Source: Kibdelosporangium philippinense (GTDB taxonomy: Bacteria > Actinomycetota > Actinomycetes > Mycobacteriales > Pseudonocardiaceae). From it: a stretch of 64,000 bases of DNA. How positions within the stretch are numbered: the stretch's first letter is position 1; every line of letters begins with the position of its first letter. Shown one piece after another: positions 33,465-40,552 of the stretch. The position numbers and the translations under genes were made by a program. The stretch spans positions 1,054,001-1,118,000 of the forward strand of contig NZ_JAJVCN010000002.1 of assembly GCF_021390435.2 (NCBI RefSeq), in the 5' to 3' direction. The notes under the pieces were generated by a model that saw nothing but the letters and a program-made list of their open reading frames with translations, had not been told where the DNA came from and ran no database searches.

Positions 33465-34613
33465 TTAGCTGGATGGCTTGTCCGAAACCGTGATCTTGCC
33501 GTCGATGATCTGCTGCTTGTACGCGTCCAAGATGGCCTTGATGTCGTCGATCTTGCCGCCGGATGTGGCGTAGCCGACGCCGTCGGCCTTCAGGTCGAAC
33601 CGCTTGGGCAGCGTGCTCAGCGTGTTGCCGGCGACCGCGCGGACGTAGTCGTACACCGCGACGTCGACCCGCTTGAGCATCGAGGTGATGATCACGTCAC
33701 GGGAGTTCTCGACCGTCTTCTGGTTGTACTGGTCCGAGTCGACGCCGATGGCCAGCACGTTCTTGGACTTCGCTGCCTCGAAGACACCCTTACCCGAGGC
33801 GCCCGCGGCCTGGTAGATCACGTCGGCGCCACGGCTGATCTCGCCGTTGGCGACCACGTTGCCCTTGGCCGGGTCCTGGAAACCGGTGAAGTCACCGGCC
33901 GGGGTGATGTACTCCGCGGCGACGTTGGCGTCGTTCGACGCGGCCTTCACGCCCTGCTCGAAGCCCGCCTGGAACTTCTGGATCAGTGGCACGTTCACGC
34001 CGCCGACGAAGCCGACGCGGCAGCTCTTGCTCTTGTAGACCGCGGCGACGCCGACCAGGAACGAACCCTGCTCCTCGGCGAAGACAAGGCCGGTCACGTT
34101 CGGCAGCGTCACGGTGTCGTCGTCGACGACGGCGAACTTCGTGTTCGGGAACTGCGCGGCCACCGCCTGCACCGACTTGGCGTACGCGAAACCGACCGCG
34201 ATGATCGGGTTGAAGCCCTCCTGGGCGAGCTGGCGAAGACGGCTCTGCTTGGCGTCCTCCGGCTCGTTCGGCGCGGCGGTCAGCTCCTTGGTCTCCTTGA
34301 GACCCATGTCCGTCTTGGCCTTGTCGAGACCGGCGGCGGCGGAGTCGTTGAACGACGCGTCGCCACGCCCGCCGATGTCGTAGGCAAGGCCGACCTTCAA
34401 CGCACTGGCGTCCACCTTGGGGCCGGTGGTACCACTGGTGGCGCCGCCCGTGCCGGAAGCGGCAGGCACCGGGTTCTTCTTGCAGCTCTCCGCTTGGTTG
34501 CCGCCACCGGCGGGTGAGGTTGACCCGCCTCCGGTGTCCTTGGCGCAGCCGGCCAGTGCGAGAGCACCGGTCAGGGCGACGGCCGCCAACGTGGTAACGC
34601 GCGATCGACGCAC
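33465..34613 (-). CDS. BMP-family nucleoside-binding lipoprotein
   Basis: A 382-residue lipoprotein receptor. GTG 34613 is chosen because GGAGGG lies about nine bases upstream and the protein then starts with a compact lipoprotein signal ending LALAGC. The BMP (PnrA/Med) fold is shown by VGLAYDIGGRGDASFNDSAAAGL, FNPIIAVGFAYAKSVQAVA, VGFVGGVNVPLIQKFQAGFEQG and DVIYQAAGASGKGVFEAAK. It captures purine/pyrimidine nucleosides for the ABC genes downstream, from which it is separated by palindromic repeat copy 4. First gene of the operon. Confidence 0.94.
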   Translation of the reverse strand: MRRSRVTTLAAVALTGALALAGCAKDTGGGSTSPAGGGNQAESCKKNPVPAASGTGGATSGTTGPKVDASALKVGLAYDIGGRGDASFNDSAAAGLDKAKTDMGLKETKELTAAPNEPEDAKQSRLRQLAQEGFNPIIAVGFAYAKSVQAVAAQFPNTKFAVVDDDTVTLPNVTGLVFAEEQGSFLVGVAAVYKSKSCRVGFVGGVNVPLIQKFQAGFEQGVKAASNDANVAAEYITPAGDFTGFQDPAKGNVVANGEISRGADVIYQAAGASGKGVFEAAKSKNVLAIGVDSDQYNQKTVENSRDVIITSMLKRVDVAVYDYVRAVAGNTLSTLPKRFDLKADGVGYATSGGKIDDIKAILDAYKQQIIDGKITVSDKPSS

Positions 34614-35113
34614 GACGTGTCTCCCTCCGAACCCCGGCCTCTTCGCCGGGAACTTGCGAATTGGTGGACCGTACCTGCCCTGCTGACCAGGTCCGTACAC
34701 CACCGGCAGGGCGTAACCTAATCGTTTGCCGGTGATGTCGCTGGCGACCGCACCTGGACACGCAGGGTGATCAACCGGCCCGCGGTTACCCGTCGTTCAC
34801 CGGCTCCGCTGCTTCTCGCACGCGCCTTGGCTTTCGAATAACCGTCTGCCGATAGCCACGGACTACCAACACGATGTCGGCAGAGAATTCTCGACGAGCT
34901 TGCGCACGTCAGAGGGGCGAGTGGGCTGCGGCGGCGCTCAGTCGCCGCGGACACCGCCGTGTTTGGTGTGTCACAGACGGCATCCGCTGGTTGGGCCAGG
35001 TACGGGCGACGGGGCTAGCATCCGTGACGTCAAGGCCCGGTGGGTATTCGTCCCGGTTGGACTCCAGCCCATCCAAGCCGAGAGTCCGGCGAAGCAGGAG
35101 GCGAAGAAAACCG
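34614..35113. other. 500-base divergent regulatory region between the BMP and sdhC genes
   Basis: No gene is supported here. It must hold the promoters of the nucleoside-transport operon (leftward) and of sdhCDAB (rightward). CACCGGCA (34701-34708) and TGCCGGTG (34737-34744) form an 8-bp inverted repeat in the leader of the BMP gene, possibly an operator or leader hairpin. GAGAATTCTC at 34883-34892 is a 10-bp palindrome. TAGCAT near 35018 could be an sdh -10. No riboswitch fold was recognised. Confidence 0.5.
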
Positions 35114-35530
35114 ATGTCCGCCGAAGCCGCTGAGGTGTCGCGGCCCAGCCGACGCGGGACGTTGTACCGCGGTGACCCAGGTATGTGGTCGTGGGTGGCG
35201 CACCGCATCACCGGTGTGCTCACGTTCTTCTTCCTTTTCGCGCACGTGCTGGACACCGCGTTGGTCCGCGTGTCGCCGCAGGTCTACAACGAGGTCATCG
35301 AGACCTACAAGACGCCGCTGGTGAACCTGCTCGAGGTCGGCCTTGTCGGCGCCGTGCTCTACCACGCGCTCAACGGCATCCGCGTGATGCTGGTGGACTT
35401 CTGGGCCAAGGGCCCGCGCTACCAGCGGCAGATGCTCTGGGGCATTTTGGCGGTCTGGCTGCTGGTGATGATCCCCGGTGCGTACTTCATGATGGTCCGC
35501 ACGGTCACCGAGATGTTCGGAGGCTCGTGA
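35114..35530 (+). CDS. sdhC: Succinate dehydrogenase cytochrome b556 subunit
   Basis: A 138-residue membrane anchor of complex II with three helices. RGTLYRGDPGMWSWVAHRITGVLTFFFLFAHVLD holds the conserved S/H-R-I-T-G motif and a His that can ligate haem. The start at 35114 is chosen because in-frame sequence upstream is Arg-rich and non-conserved; AGGAGG lies 12 bases upstream. It overlaps sdhD by one base. With SdhD it binds quinone and anchors SdhAB. Confidence 0.93.
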   Translation: MSAEAAEVSRPSRRGTLYRGDPGMWSWVAHRITGVLTFFFLFAHVLDTALVRVSPQVYNEVIETYKTPLVNLLEVGLVGAVLYHALNGIRVMLVDFWAKGPRYQRQMLWGILAVWLLVMIPGAYFMMVRTVTEMFGGS

Positions 35531-35937
35531 TGACGCTCGCACTGGACAAGCCGCGCACACCCCGCCGTCCCGCGGCCCGGCGTGCGAACTGGGAACTGGC
35601 CAGCTGGGTTTTCATGCGCGTGTCCGGCATCGCGCTGGTCGTGCTGGTCCTCGGCCACCTGCTGATCATGAACATCCTCGACGGCGGCGTGCACCGGATC
35701 AACTGGGGCTTCGTGGCCGGCCGCTGGTCCTCGCCGTTCTGGCAGTTCTGGGACCTGTCGATGCTGTGGCTCGCCGAGATCCACGGCGGCAACGGGCTGC
35801 GCACGATCATCAACGACTACGCCCGCAAGGACAGCACCAGGTTCTGGCTGAAGGTCCTGCTGTACGTCTCGATGGTGCTGATCCTCGCGCTCGGCACGTT
35901 CGTGATCTTCACGTTCGACCCGAACATGGACGCCTGA
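35530..35937 (+). CDS. sdhD: Succinate dehydrogenase hydrophobic anchor subunit
   Basis: A 135-residue membrane protein with three helices (about 25-50, 70-95, 105-130). WVFMRVSGIALVVLVLGHLL carries a conserved R-x-S-G quinone-site pattern and a haem-ligand His. It starts at the TGATG junction with sdhC and is followed after 31 bases by sdhA. Partner of SdhC in complex II. Confidence 0.92.
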   Translation: MTLALDKPRTPRRPAARRANWELASWVFMRVSGIALVVLVLGHLLIMNILDGGVHRINWGFVAGRWSSPFWQFWDLSMLWLAEIHGGNGLRTIINDYARKDSTRFWLKVLLYVSMVLILALGTFVIFTFDPNMDA

Positions 35938-35968
35938 TCTCACCCACCACGAAAGCCTGGACAAACCA

Positions 35969-37723
35969 ATGCAGTTCCACAAGTACGACGTGGTGATCGT
36001 CGGCGCTGGGGGCGCCGGCATGCGCGCCGCGATCGAGTCGGGCCAGCGGGCCCGAACCGCTGTGCTGACCAAGCTCTACCCCACGCGTTCGCACACGGGC
36101 GCCGCGCAGGGCGGTATGTGCGCCGCGCTGGCGAACGTCGAAGAGGACAACTGGGAGTGGCACACCTTCGACACCATCAAGGGTGGCGACTACCTCGTCG
36201 ACCAGGACGCCGCGGAGATCATGGCCAAGGAGGCCATCGACGCGGTGCTCGACCTCGAGAAGATGGGCCTGCCGTTCAACCGCACGCCGGAAGGCAAGAT
36301 CGACCAGCGGCGATTCGGCGGGCACACCCGTAACCACGGTGAAGCCGCCGTGCGCCGCGCCTGCTACGCCGCGGACCGCACCGGCCACATGATCCTGCAG
36401 ACGCTGTACCAGAACTGCGTCAAGCACGGGATCGAGTTCTTCAACGAGTTCTACGTCCTGGACATCTGCCTGACACCGGACGCGAACGGCGACCCGGTGT
36501 GCACCGGCGCGATCGCCTACGAGCTGGCGACCGGCGAGATCCACGTGTTCCAGGCCAAGTCCGTCGTGTTCGCGACGGGTGGCTTCGGCAAGGTCTTCAA
36601 GACCACGTCGAACGCGCACACGCTGACCGGCGACGGTATGGGCATCATCTTCCGCAAGGGCCTTCCCCTTGAGGACATGGAGTTCTACCAGTTCCACCCG
36701 ACAGGTCTTGCCGGACTGGGCATCCTGCTCACCGAAGGCGCCCGTGGTGAGGGCGCGATCCTGCGTAACGCCTCGGGTGAGCGGTTCATGGAGCGCTACG
36801 CCCCGACCATCAAGGACCTGGCGCCGCGTGACATCGTGGCCCGCTCGATGGCCCTTGAGGTGCTTGAAGGCCGCGGCGCGGGCCCGAACAAGGACTACGT
36901 GCTGCTGGACTGCACGCATCTTGGGGCGGAGGTCCTTGAGACCAAGCTGCCGGACATCACCGAGTTCGCCAGGACCTACCTGGCGGTCGACCCGGTGACC
37001 GAGCCGGTGCCGGTGTACCCGACCGCGCACTACGCGATGGGCGGCATCCCGACCAACATCCACGCGGAAGTGTTGCGGGACAACGACCACGTGATCCCCG
37101 GCCTGTACGCGGCTGGCGAGTGCGCGTGCGTGTCGGTGCACGGCGCCAACCGCCTCGGCACGAACTCGTTGCTGGACATCAACGTGTTCGGCCGTCGCGC
37201 CGGAATCGCCGCCGCCGAGTACGCAGTCAGCCACGAACACGTTGACCTGCCTTCGAACCCGGCGCAGTTCGTCCAGGACCAGCTGGCGCTGATCCTGTCC
37301 GAGCACGGCAAGGAACGCGTGGCGGACATCCGTACCGAACTTCAGGCCACAATGGACGCCAACGCCTCGGTGTACCGCACCGAGGACACGTTGAAGCAGG
37401 CGTTGCACGACGTACAGGCGCTGAAGTCCCGGTACGCGCACATCACCGTGCAGGACAAGGGAAAGCGCTACAACACGGACCTGCTCGAAGCGATCGAGCT
37501 CGGCTTCCTGTTGGAGCTGGCCGAGATCCTGGTCGTCGGTGCGCTCAACCGCAAGGAATCCCGCGGCGGGCACGCCCGTGAGGACTACCCGAACCGGGAC
37601 GACACGAACTACATGCGTCACACCATGGCGTACAAGCAGGGCGAGTCGCTGACGTCGGACATCCGGCTGGACTACAAGCCCGTGACCTTTACCCGGTACA
37701 AGCCGATGGAGCGCAAGTACTGA
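35969..37723 (+). CDS. sdhA: Succinate dehydrogenase flavoprotein subunit
   Basis: A 584-residue FAD-dependent catalytic subunit that oxidises succinate to fumarate. VVIVGAGGAGMRAA is the FAD dinucleotide fold; His42 in RSHTGAAQGG is the site of covalent FAD attachment. ATGGFGK, FHPTGLAG, LTEGARGEG and HGANRLGTNSLLD are the substrate and flavin-binding motifs. Full length. It overlaps sdhB by one base (TGATG). Standard order C-D-A-B as in mycobacteria. Confidence 0.98.
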   Translation: MQFHKYDVVIVGAGGAGMRAAIESGQRARTAVLTKLYPTRSHTGAAQGGMCAALANVEEDNWEWHTFDTIKGGDYLVDQDAAEIMAKEAIDAVLDLEKMGLPFNRTPEGKIDQRRFGGHTRNHGEAAVRRACYAADRTGHMILQTLYQNCVKHGIEFFNEFYVLDICLTPDANGDPVCTGAIAYELATGEIHVFQAKSVVFATGGFGKVFKTTSNAHTLTGDGMGIIFRKGLPLEDMEFYQFHPTGLAGLGILLTEGARGEGAILRNASGERFMERYAPTIKDLAPRDIVARSMALEVLEGRGAGPNKDYVLLDCTHLGAEVLETKLPDITEFARTYLAVDPVTEPVPVYPTAHYAMGGIPTNIHAEVLRDNDHVIPGLYAAGECACVSVHGANRLGTNSLLDINVFGRRAGIAAAEYAVSHEHVDLPSNPAQFVQDQLALILSEHGKERVADIRTELQATMDANASVYRTEDTLKQALHDVQALKSRYAHITVQDKGKRYNTDLLEAIELGFLLELAEILVVGALNRKESRGGHAREDYPNRDDTNYMRHTMAYKQGESLTSDIRLDYKPVTFTRYKPMERKY

Positions 37724-38496
37724 TGACTGCCACAGTTGAGTCAGGAATCCGCGGCGACGCTCCGCCGGTACCGGACGGCGCCGTCATGGTCGCGCTGAAG
37801 ATCCAGCGCTACAACCCGGAAGTCGACGACGAGCCGCACTGGGAGACGTACGACATCCCAGCGCTGCCAACGGATCGTGTGCTGAACCTGCTGCACTACG
37901 TGAAGTGGTACATCGATGGCACGCTAACCTTCCGCCGCTCCTGCGCGCACGGGATCTGCGGCTCGGACGCGATGCAGATCAACGGAATGAACCGGCTGGC
38001 GTGCAAGGTCCTGGTGAAGGACCTGATGGCGCGTAAGGGAAAGCCGACGACGATCACGATCGCGCCGATCAAAGGCCTTGAGGCGCGCAAGGACCTGCTC
38101 GTCGACATGGAGCCGTTCTTCGAGGCGTTCCGTGCGGTGAAGCCATACCTGATCACGTATGGCAACGAGCCGACGCGTGAGCGGATCCAGTCGCAGGCCG
38201 ACCGTGAGCGCTTCGACGACACAACCAAGTGCATCCTGTGCGCTTGCTGCACGACTTCGTGCCCGGTCTACTGGTCGGACGGGTCGTACTTCGGGCCAGC
38301 CGCGATCGTGAACGCGCACCGCTTCATCTTCGACAGCCGGGATGAAGGTGCGGGCGACCGGCTGGACATCCTCAACGACACCGAGGGCGTGTGGCGCTGC
38401 CGGACCACGTTCAACTGTACGGACGCGTGCCCGCGTGGCATCCAGGTGACCAAGGCGATCCAGGAAGTCAAGCGCGCCCTACTCTTCCGCAGGTGA
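37723..38496 (+). CDS. sdhB: Succinate dehydrogenase iron-sulfur subunit
   Basis: A 257-residue electron-transfer subunit. SCAHGICGSDAM plus the following NRLAC bind the 2Fe-2S cluster; CILCACCTTSCPVYW and CRTTFNCTDACPRG bind the 4Fe-4S and 3Fe-4S clusters. It passes electrons from SdhA to quinone at SdhCD. Its stop is followed four bases later by palindromic repeat copy 5, which likely ends the operon. Confidence 0.98.
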   Translation: MTATVESGIRGDAPPVPDGAVMVALKIQRYNPEVDDEPHWETYDIPALPTDRVLNLLHYVKWYIDGTLTFRRSCAHGICGSDAMQINGMNRLACKVLVKDLMARKGKPTTITIAPIKGLEARKDLLVDMEPFFEAFRAVKPYLITYGNEPTRERIQSQADRERFDDTTKCILCACCTTSCPVYWSDGSYFGPAAIVNAHRFIFDSRDEGAGDRLDILNDTEGVWRCRTTFNCTDACPRGIQVTKAIQEVKRALLFRR

Positions 38497-38500
38497 ATGC

Positions 38501-38544
38501 TCGTGAGTGGTTAGTAGCGTTAGAACGCGGCTAACCACTCACGA
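38501..38544. repeat. Palindromic intergenic repeat, copy 5 (left of vapBC)
   Basis: TCGTGAGTGGTTAG (38501-38514) pairs with CTAACCACTCACGA (38531-38544); centre GCGTT-AG-AACGC. It is 44 bases, has the same orientation as copy 6 and differs from it at only four positions. Together they bracket the vapBC module. Confidence 0.85.
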
Positions 38545-38562
38545 CGACCCTCGGGTGCAAGG

Positions 38563-38598
38563 TTGAGTAAGAGTTGCGAAAGTAATACCCTTACCTTT
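38563..38598 (+). promoter_or_regulatory. vapBC promoter with overlapping dyad operator
   Basis: TTGAGT (-35, 38563-38568), a 17-base spacer and TACCCT (-10, 38586-38591) lie just before the vapB ATG (38600), implying a nearly leaderless mRNA. An imperfect dyad AAAGTAA...TTACCTTT (38579-38598) overlaps the -10 and suits autorepression by the VapB-VapC complex. Confidence 0.6.
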
Positions 38599-38599
38599 C

Positions 38600-38833
38600 A
38601 TGAGCGGGAAGCTGACGTCCAAGGGTCAGGTGACCATCCCGATCGCGGTCCGGGAGGAGCTCGGCCTGCAACCGGGCGATGAGGTCGACTTCATCGTCGA
38701 AGATGGAGCGGCCAAGATCGTGCGGGCCGCGTCGCACGGTCAGCGCGGGCAACGGATCGTGGCCAGGTTGCGTGGACGTGGAGATGTGCCCATGACCACC
38801 GAAGAGATCATGGCACTGACGCGTGCCGACTGA
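38600..38833 (+). CDS. vapB: AbrB-type antitoxin of a VapBC module
   Basis: A 77-residue antitoxin. The N-terminal swapped-hairpin AbrB domain is clear (LTSKGQVTIPIAVREELGLQPGDEVDFIVE, residues 5-35). The C-terminal part (TTEEIMALTRAD) should bind and block the PIN toxin. It overlaps vapC by 11 bases. The promoter carries a dyad over the -10, fitting autoregulation. The module lies directly after sdhB, where I recall mycobacteria also carry a vapBC pair. Confidence 0.9.
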   Translation: MSGKLTSKGQVTIPIAVREELGLQPGDEVDFIVEDGAAKIVRAASHGQRGQRIVARLRGRGDVPMTTEEIMALTRAD

Positions 38834-39245
38834 GCGAACCCTTGTCGACTCGAATGTGCTGATCGACCTGCTGACCGAGGACCCGCAGTGGTTCGACTGG
38901 TCGTCGGCCGCCCTCACCGCGGCTGCCGACGAAGGGCTGCTGCTCATCAATCCGCTTGTCTACGCCGAGGTCTCCATTCGGTTCACCAGCATCGAAGACC
39001 TGGACGACGCACTCTCACCGAACGACTTCGTCCGCACGCCGTTGCCATGGTCGGCCGCGTTTCTCGCTGGCAAGTGCTTCGCCGACTACCGGCGCCGGGG
39101 TGGCACCAAGCCTTCCCCGTTGCCCGACTTCTACATCGGCGCCCATGCCGCGGTATCGAAGTTCAGCCTGCTCACCCGCGATACCGCCCGATACCGCACC
39201 TACTTCCCCACAGTCGACCTCATCTGCCCAGGTCAACCGTCGTGA
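38823..39245 (+). CDS. vapC: PIN-domain ribonuclease toxin VapC
   Basis: A 140-residue PIN-domain RNase. The four acidic active-site positions are present: Asp in LVDSNVLIDLL, Glu in VYAEVSIRF, Asp in PDFYIGAHA and Asp in LTRDTARYRTYFP. Typically cuts tRNA or rRNA when freed from VapB. The last Ser codon and the stop (TCGTGA) are the first bases of palindromic repeat copy 6, so the element supplies the gene's 3' end. Confidence 0.93.
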   Translation: MPTERTLVDSNVLIDLLTEDPQWFDWSSAALTAAADEGLLLINPLVYAEVSIRFTSIEDLDDALSPNDFVRTPLPWSAAFLAGKCFADYRRRGGTKPSPLPDFYIGAHAAVSKFSLLTRDTARYRTYFPTVDLICPGQPS

Positions 39246-39283
39246 GTGGTTAGCGGCGTTAGAACACGGATAACCACTCACGA
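39240..39283. repeat. Palindromic intergenic repeat, copy 6 (right of vapBC)
   Basis: TCGTGAGTGGTTA (39240-39252) pairs with TAACCACTCACGA (39271-39283) around a GCGTTAGAAC centre. Begins inside the vapC stop and ends 14 bases before the next gene's ATG. 40 of 44 bases match copy 5. Confidence 0.85.
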
Positions 39284-39297
39284 GGGGTGACCAGGAT

Positions 39298-39657
39298 ATG
39301 GACTGGGAGGAGTACCTGTACCGCGAACACAGCCCGGCGACCATCGCGCGCTGGGCGAAAGGCTTGCGGTACTTCAGGTTCTGCCGGGCGTACGGCGGCC
39401 ATCAGAACGACGGCGACCGCCTGTTGGTAGCGCTGAGTGATCCGGCACTCGACCCGGACATGTTCCAGCCGGCCGTCCCCACCATCAGGAACGGCCGACT
39501 GGAATTGTGGCTTTCGGACACGTATTACGTCACCGATTCAGTTGTCGATTCCGCACGGGAAATCGAGCGACTGATCCCCGGCGAGCTCGTCATTGATCCG
39601 CCGCTCGACGACAAACACTGCGTCTGTCCGAAGTATTACCCGCAGATTTGGGCTTAG
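39298..39657 (+). CDS. Hypothetical protein, 119 aa
   Basis: A small soluble protein (MDWEEYLYREHSPATIARWA at the N-terminus) rich in aromatic residues, with three Cys/His near the C-terminus (KHCVCPKYYPQIW) that might bind metal. I do not recognise the family. It starts just after palindromic repeat copy 6; AGGAT precedes the ATG closely and GAGGGG lies further up. Its stop overlaps the convergent S1 protease gene by 4 bases. Confidence 0.65.
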   Translation: MDWEEYLYREHSPATIARWAKGLRYFRFCRAYGGHQNDGDRLLVALSDPALDPDMFQPAVPTIRNGRLELWLSDTYYVTDSVVDSAREIERLIPGELVIDPPLDDKHCVCPKYYPQIWA

Positions 39658-40337
39658 ACCCCAGCGGTGTTGCGTATGAAGGAACGACTGTTGGCGATGC
39701 TCGAATAGTTCTGCGTCCCATTCGGGTTGCTGCCACTGTTCTCACCCGTCGAGCACACACCGACCTGGACGCCGTCCGCGAGCTGCGGACCGCCGGAGTC
39801 ACCCTTCCACGCCGCGCCGTTCACGCCCTCGCTGCGGATCGCCGGACCGTTGAAGGCGTCCGCGCTCGTACCGGTGACGCGAACGTTGGCGGTCTTGAGG
39901 ACGGGCGAAGGAGGCGAGCTGCCCTCGGTCTGGCCCCAGCCGAAGATCTGGTTGGTCGAGCCGGTCGCCGGGTTGGCGTCGCCGAGCTTCATGTACTCGG
40001 TTTCCACAGCTGAGCTCAGGTGCAGCAGCAGGATGTCGCCGGTCGGCGCGGCCTGCTTGCGGTCGACGGTGCGGTCCTCGCCCTGGCCGAGGTTCACGTT
40101 GCCGACCTTGACCGACAGGCTGGAACCGTCGCAGTGCTTCGCCGTGAGCACCCACTGCGCGGCGATGATCGTGCCGGAGCAGTTGAACTGGCCACCCACG
40201 TAGATCTGTGCGCCCCACGGCGCGGAGCTGACCGTCCCGCCACCGATGATCATGGGCTGAGCCGGATCAGCTGCCGCGGGCACGCCGATCGCGGAAACGG
40301 CGACCGCGAGCGCGGCAGCCGGAATGAATTTACGCAT
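39654..40337 (-). CDS. Secreted trypsin-like (S1) serine protease
   Basis: A 227-residue exported protease with Sec signal (MRKFIPAAALAVAVSAIG, cleavage near PAAA). The triad is His68 in TAKHC, Asp101 in TGDILLLHL and Ser181 in KGDSGGP. IIGGG near residue 30 resembles the zymogen activation site. The residue six before the catalytic Ser is neutral rather than Asp, so classic trypsin specificity is not assured. Degrades extracellular protein, together with the S8 and M6 enzymes here. Confidence 0.93.
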   Translation of the reverse strand: MRKFIPAAALAVAVSAIGVPAAADPAQPMIIGGGTVSSAPWGAQIYVGGQFNCSGTIIAAQWVLTAKHCDGSSLSVKVGNVNLGQGEDRTVDRKQAAPTGDILLLHLSSAVETEYMKLGDANPATGSTNQIFGWGQTEGSSPPSPVLKTANVRVTGTSADAFNGPAIRSEGVNGAAWKGDSGGPQLADGVQVGVCSTGENSGSNPNGTQNYSSIANSRSFIRNTAGV

Positions 40338-40499
40338 GAAAGCGCATTCCTTTCAGCAGGGGTCGAAAAGGAATGGCTCGGGTACCTCAATTGCGTCCCC
40401 GAACGCCCTTTCACGCTATGGTGATCGACGATCAGCGGTAAACCCGTCGTTCGTATGTTTAGACCGAACAGCCCAGCGGGTACGCGTTGCGACTCGGCC

Positions 40500-40537
40500 A
40501 AAAAAGAACGGGGTGACCAGGCGAACCTGGCCACCCC
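40500..40537 (-). terminator. Rho-independent terminator of M6 protease gene 1
   Basis: On the minus strand GGGGTGGCCAGG pairs with CCTGGTCACCCC (40510-40537, one mismatch, 4-base loop), followed by CGTTC and six T (40500-40509). It lies 15 bases after the protease stop. Confidence 0.8.
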
Positions 40538-40552
40538 GGACAGCAAGCATGC

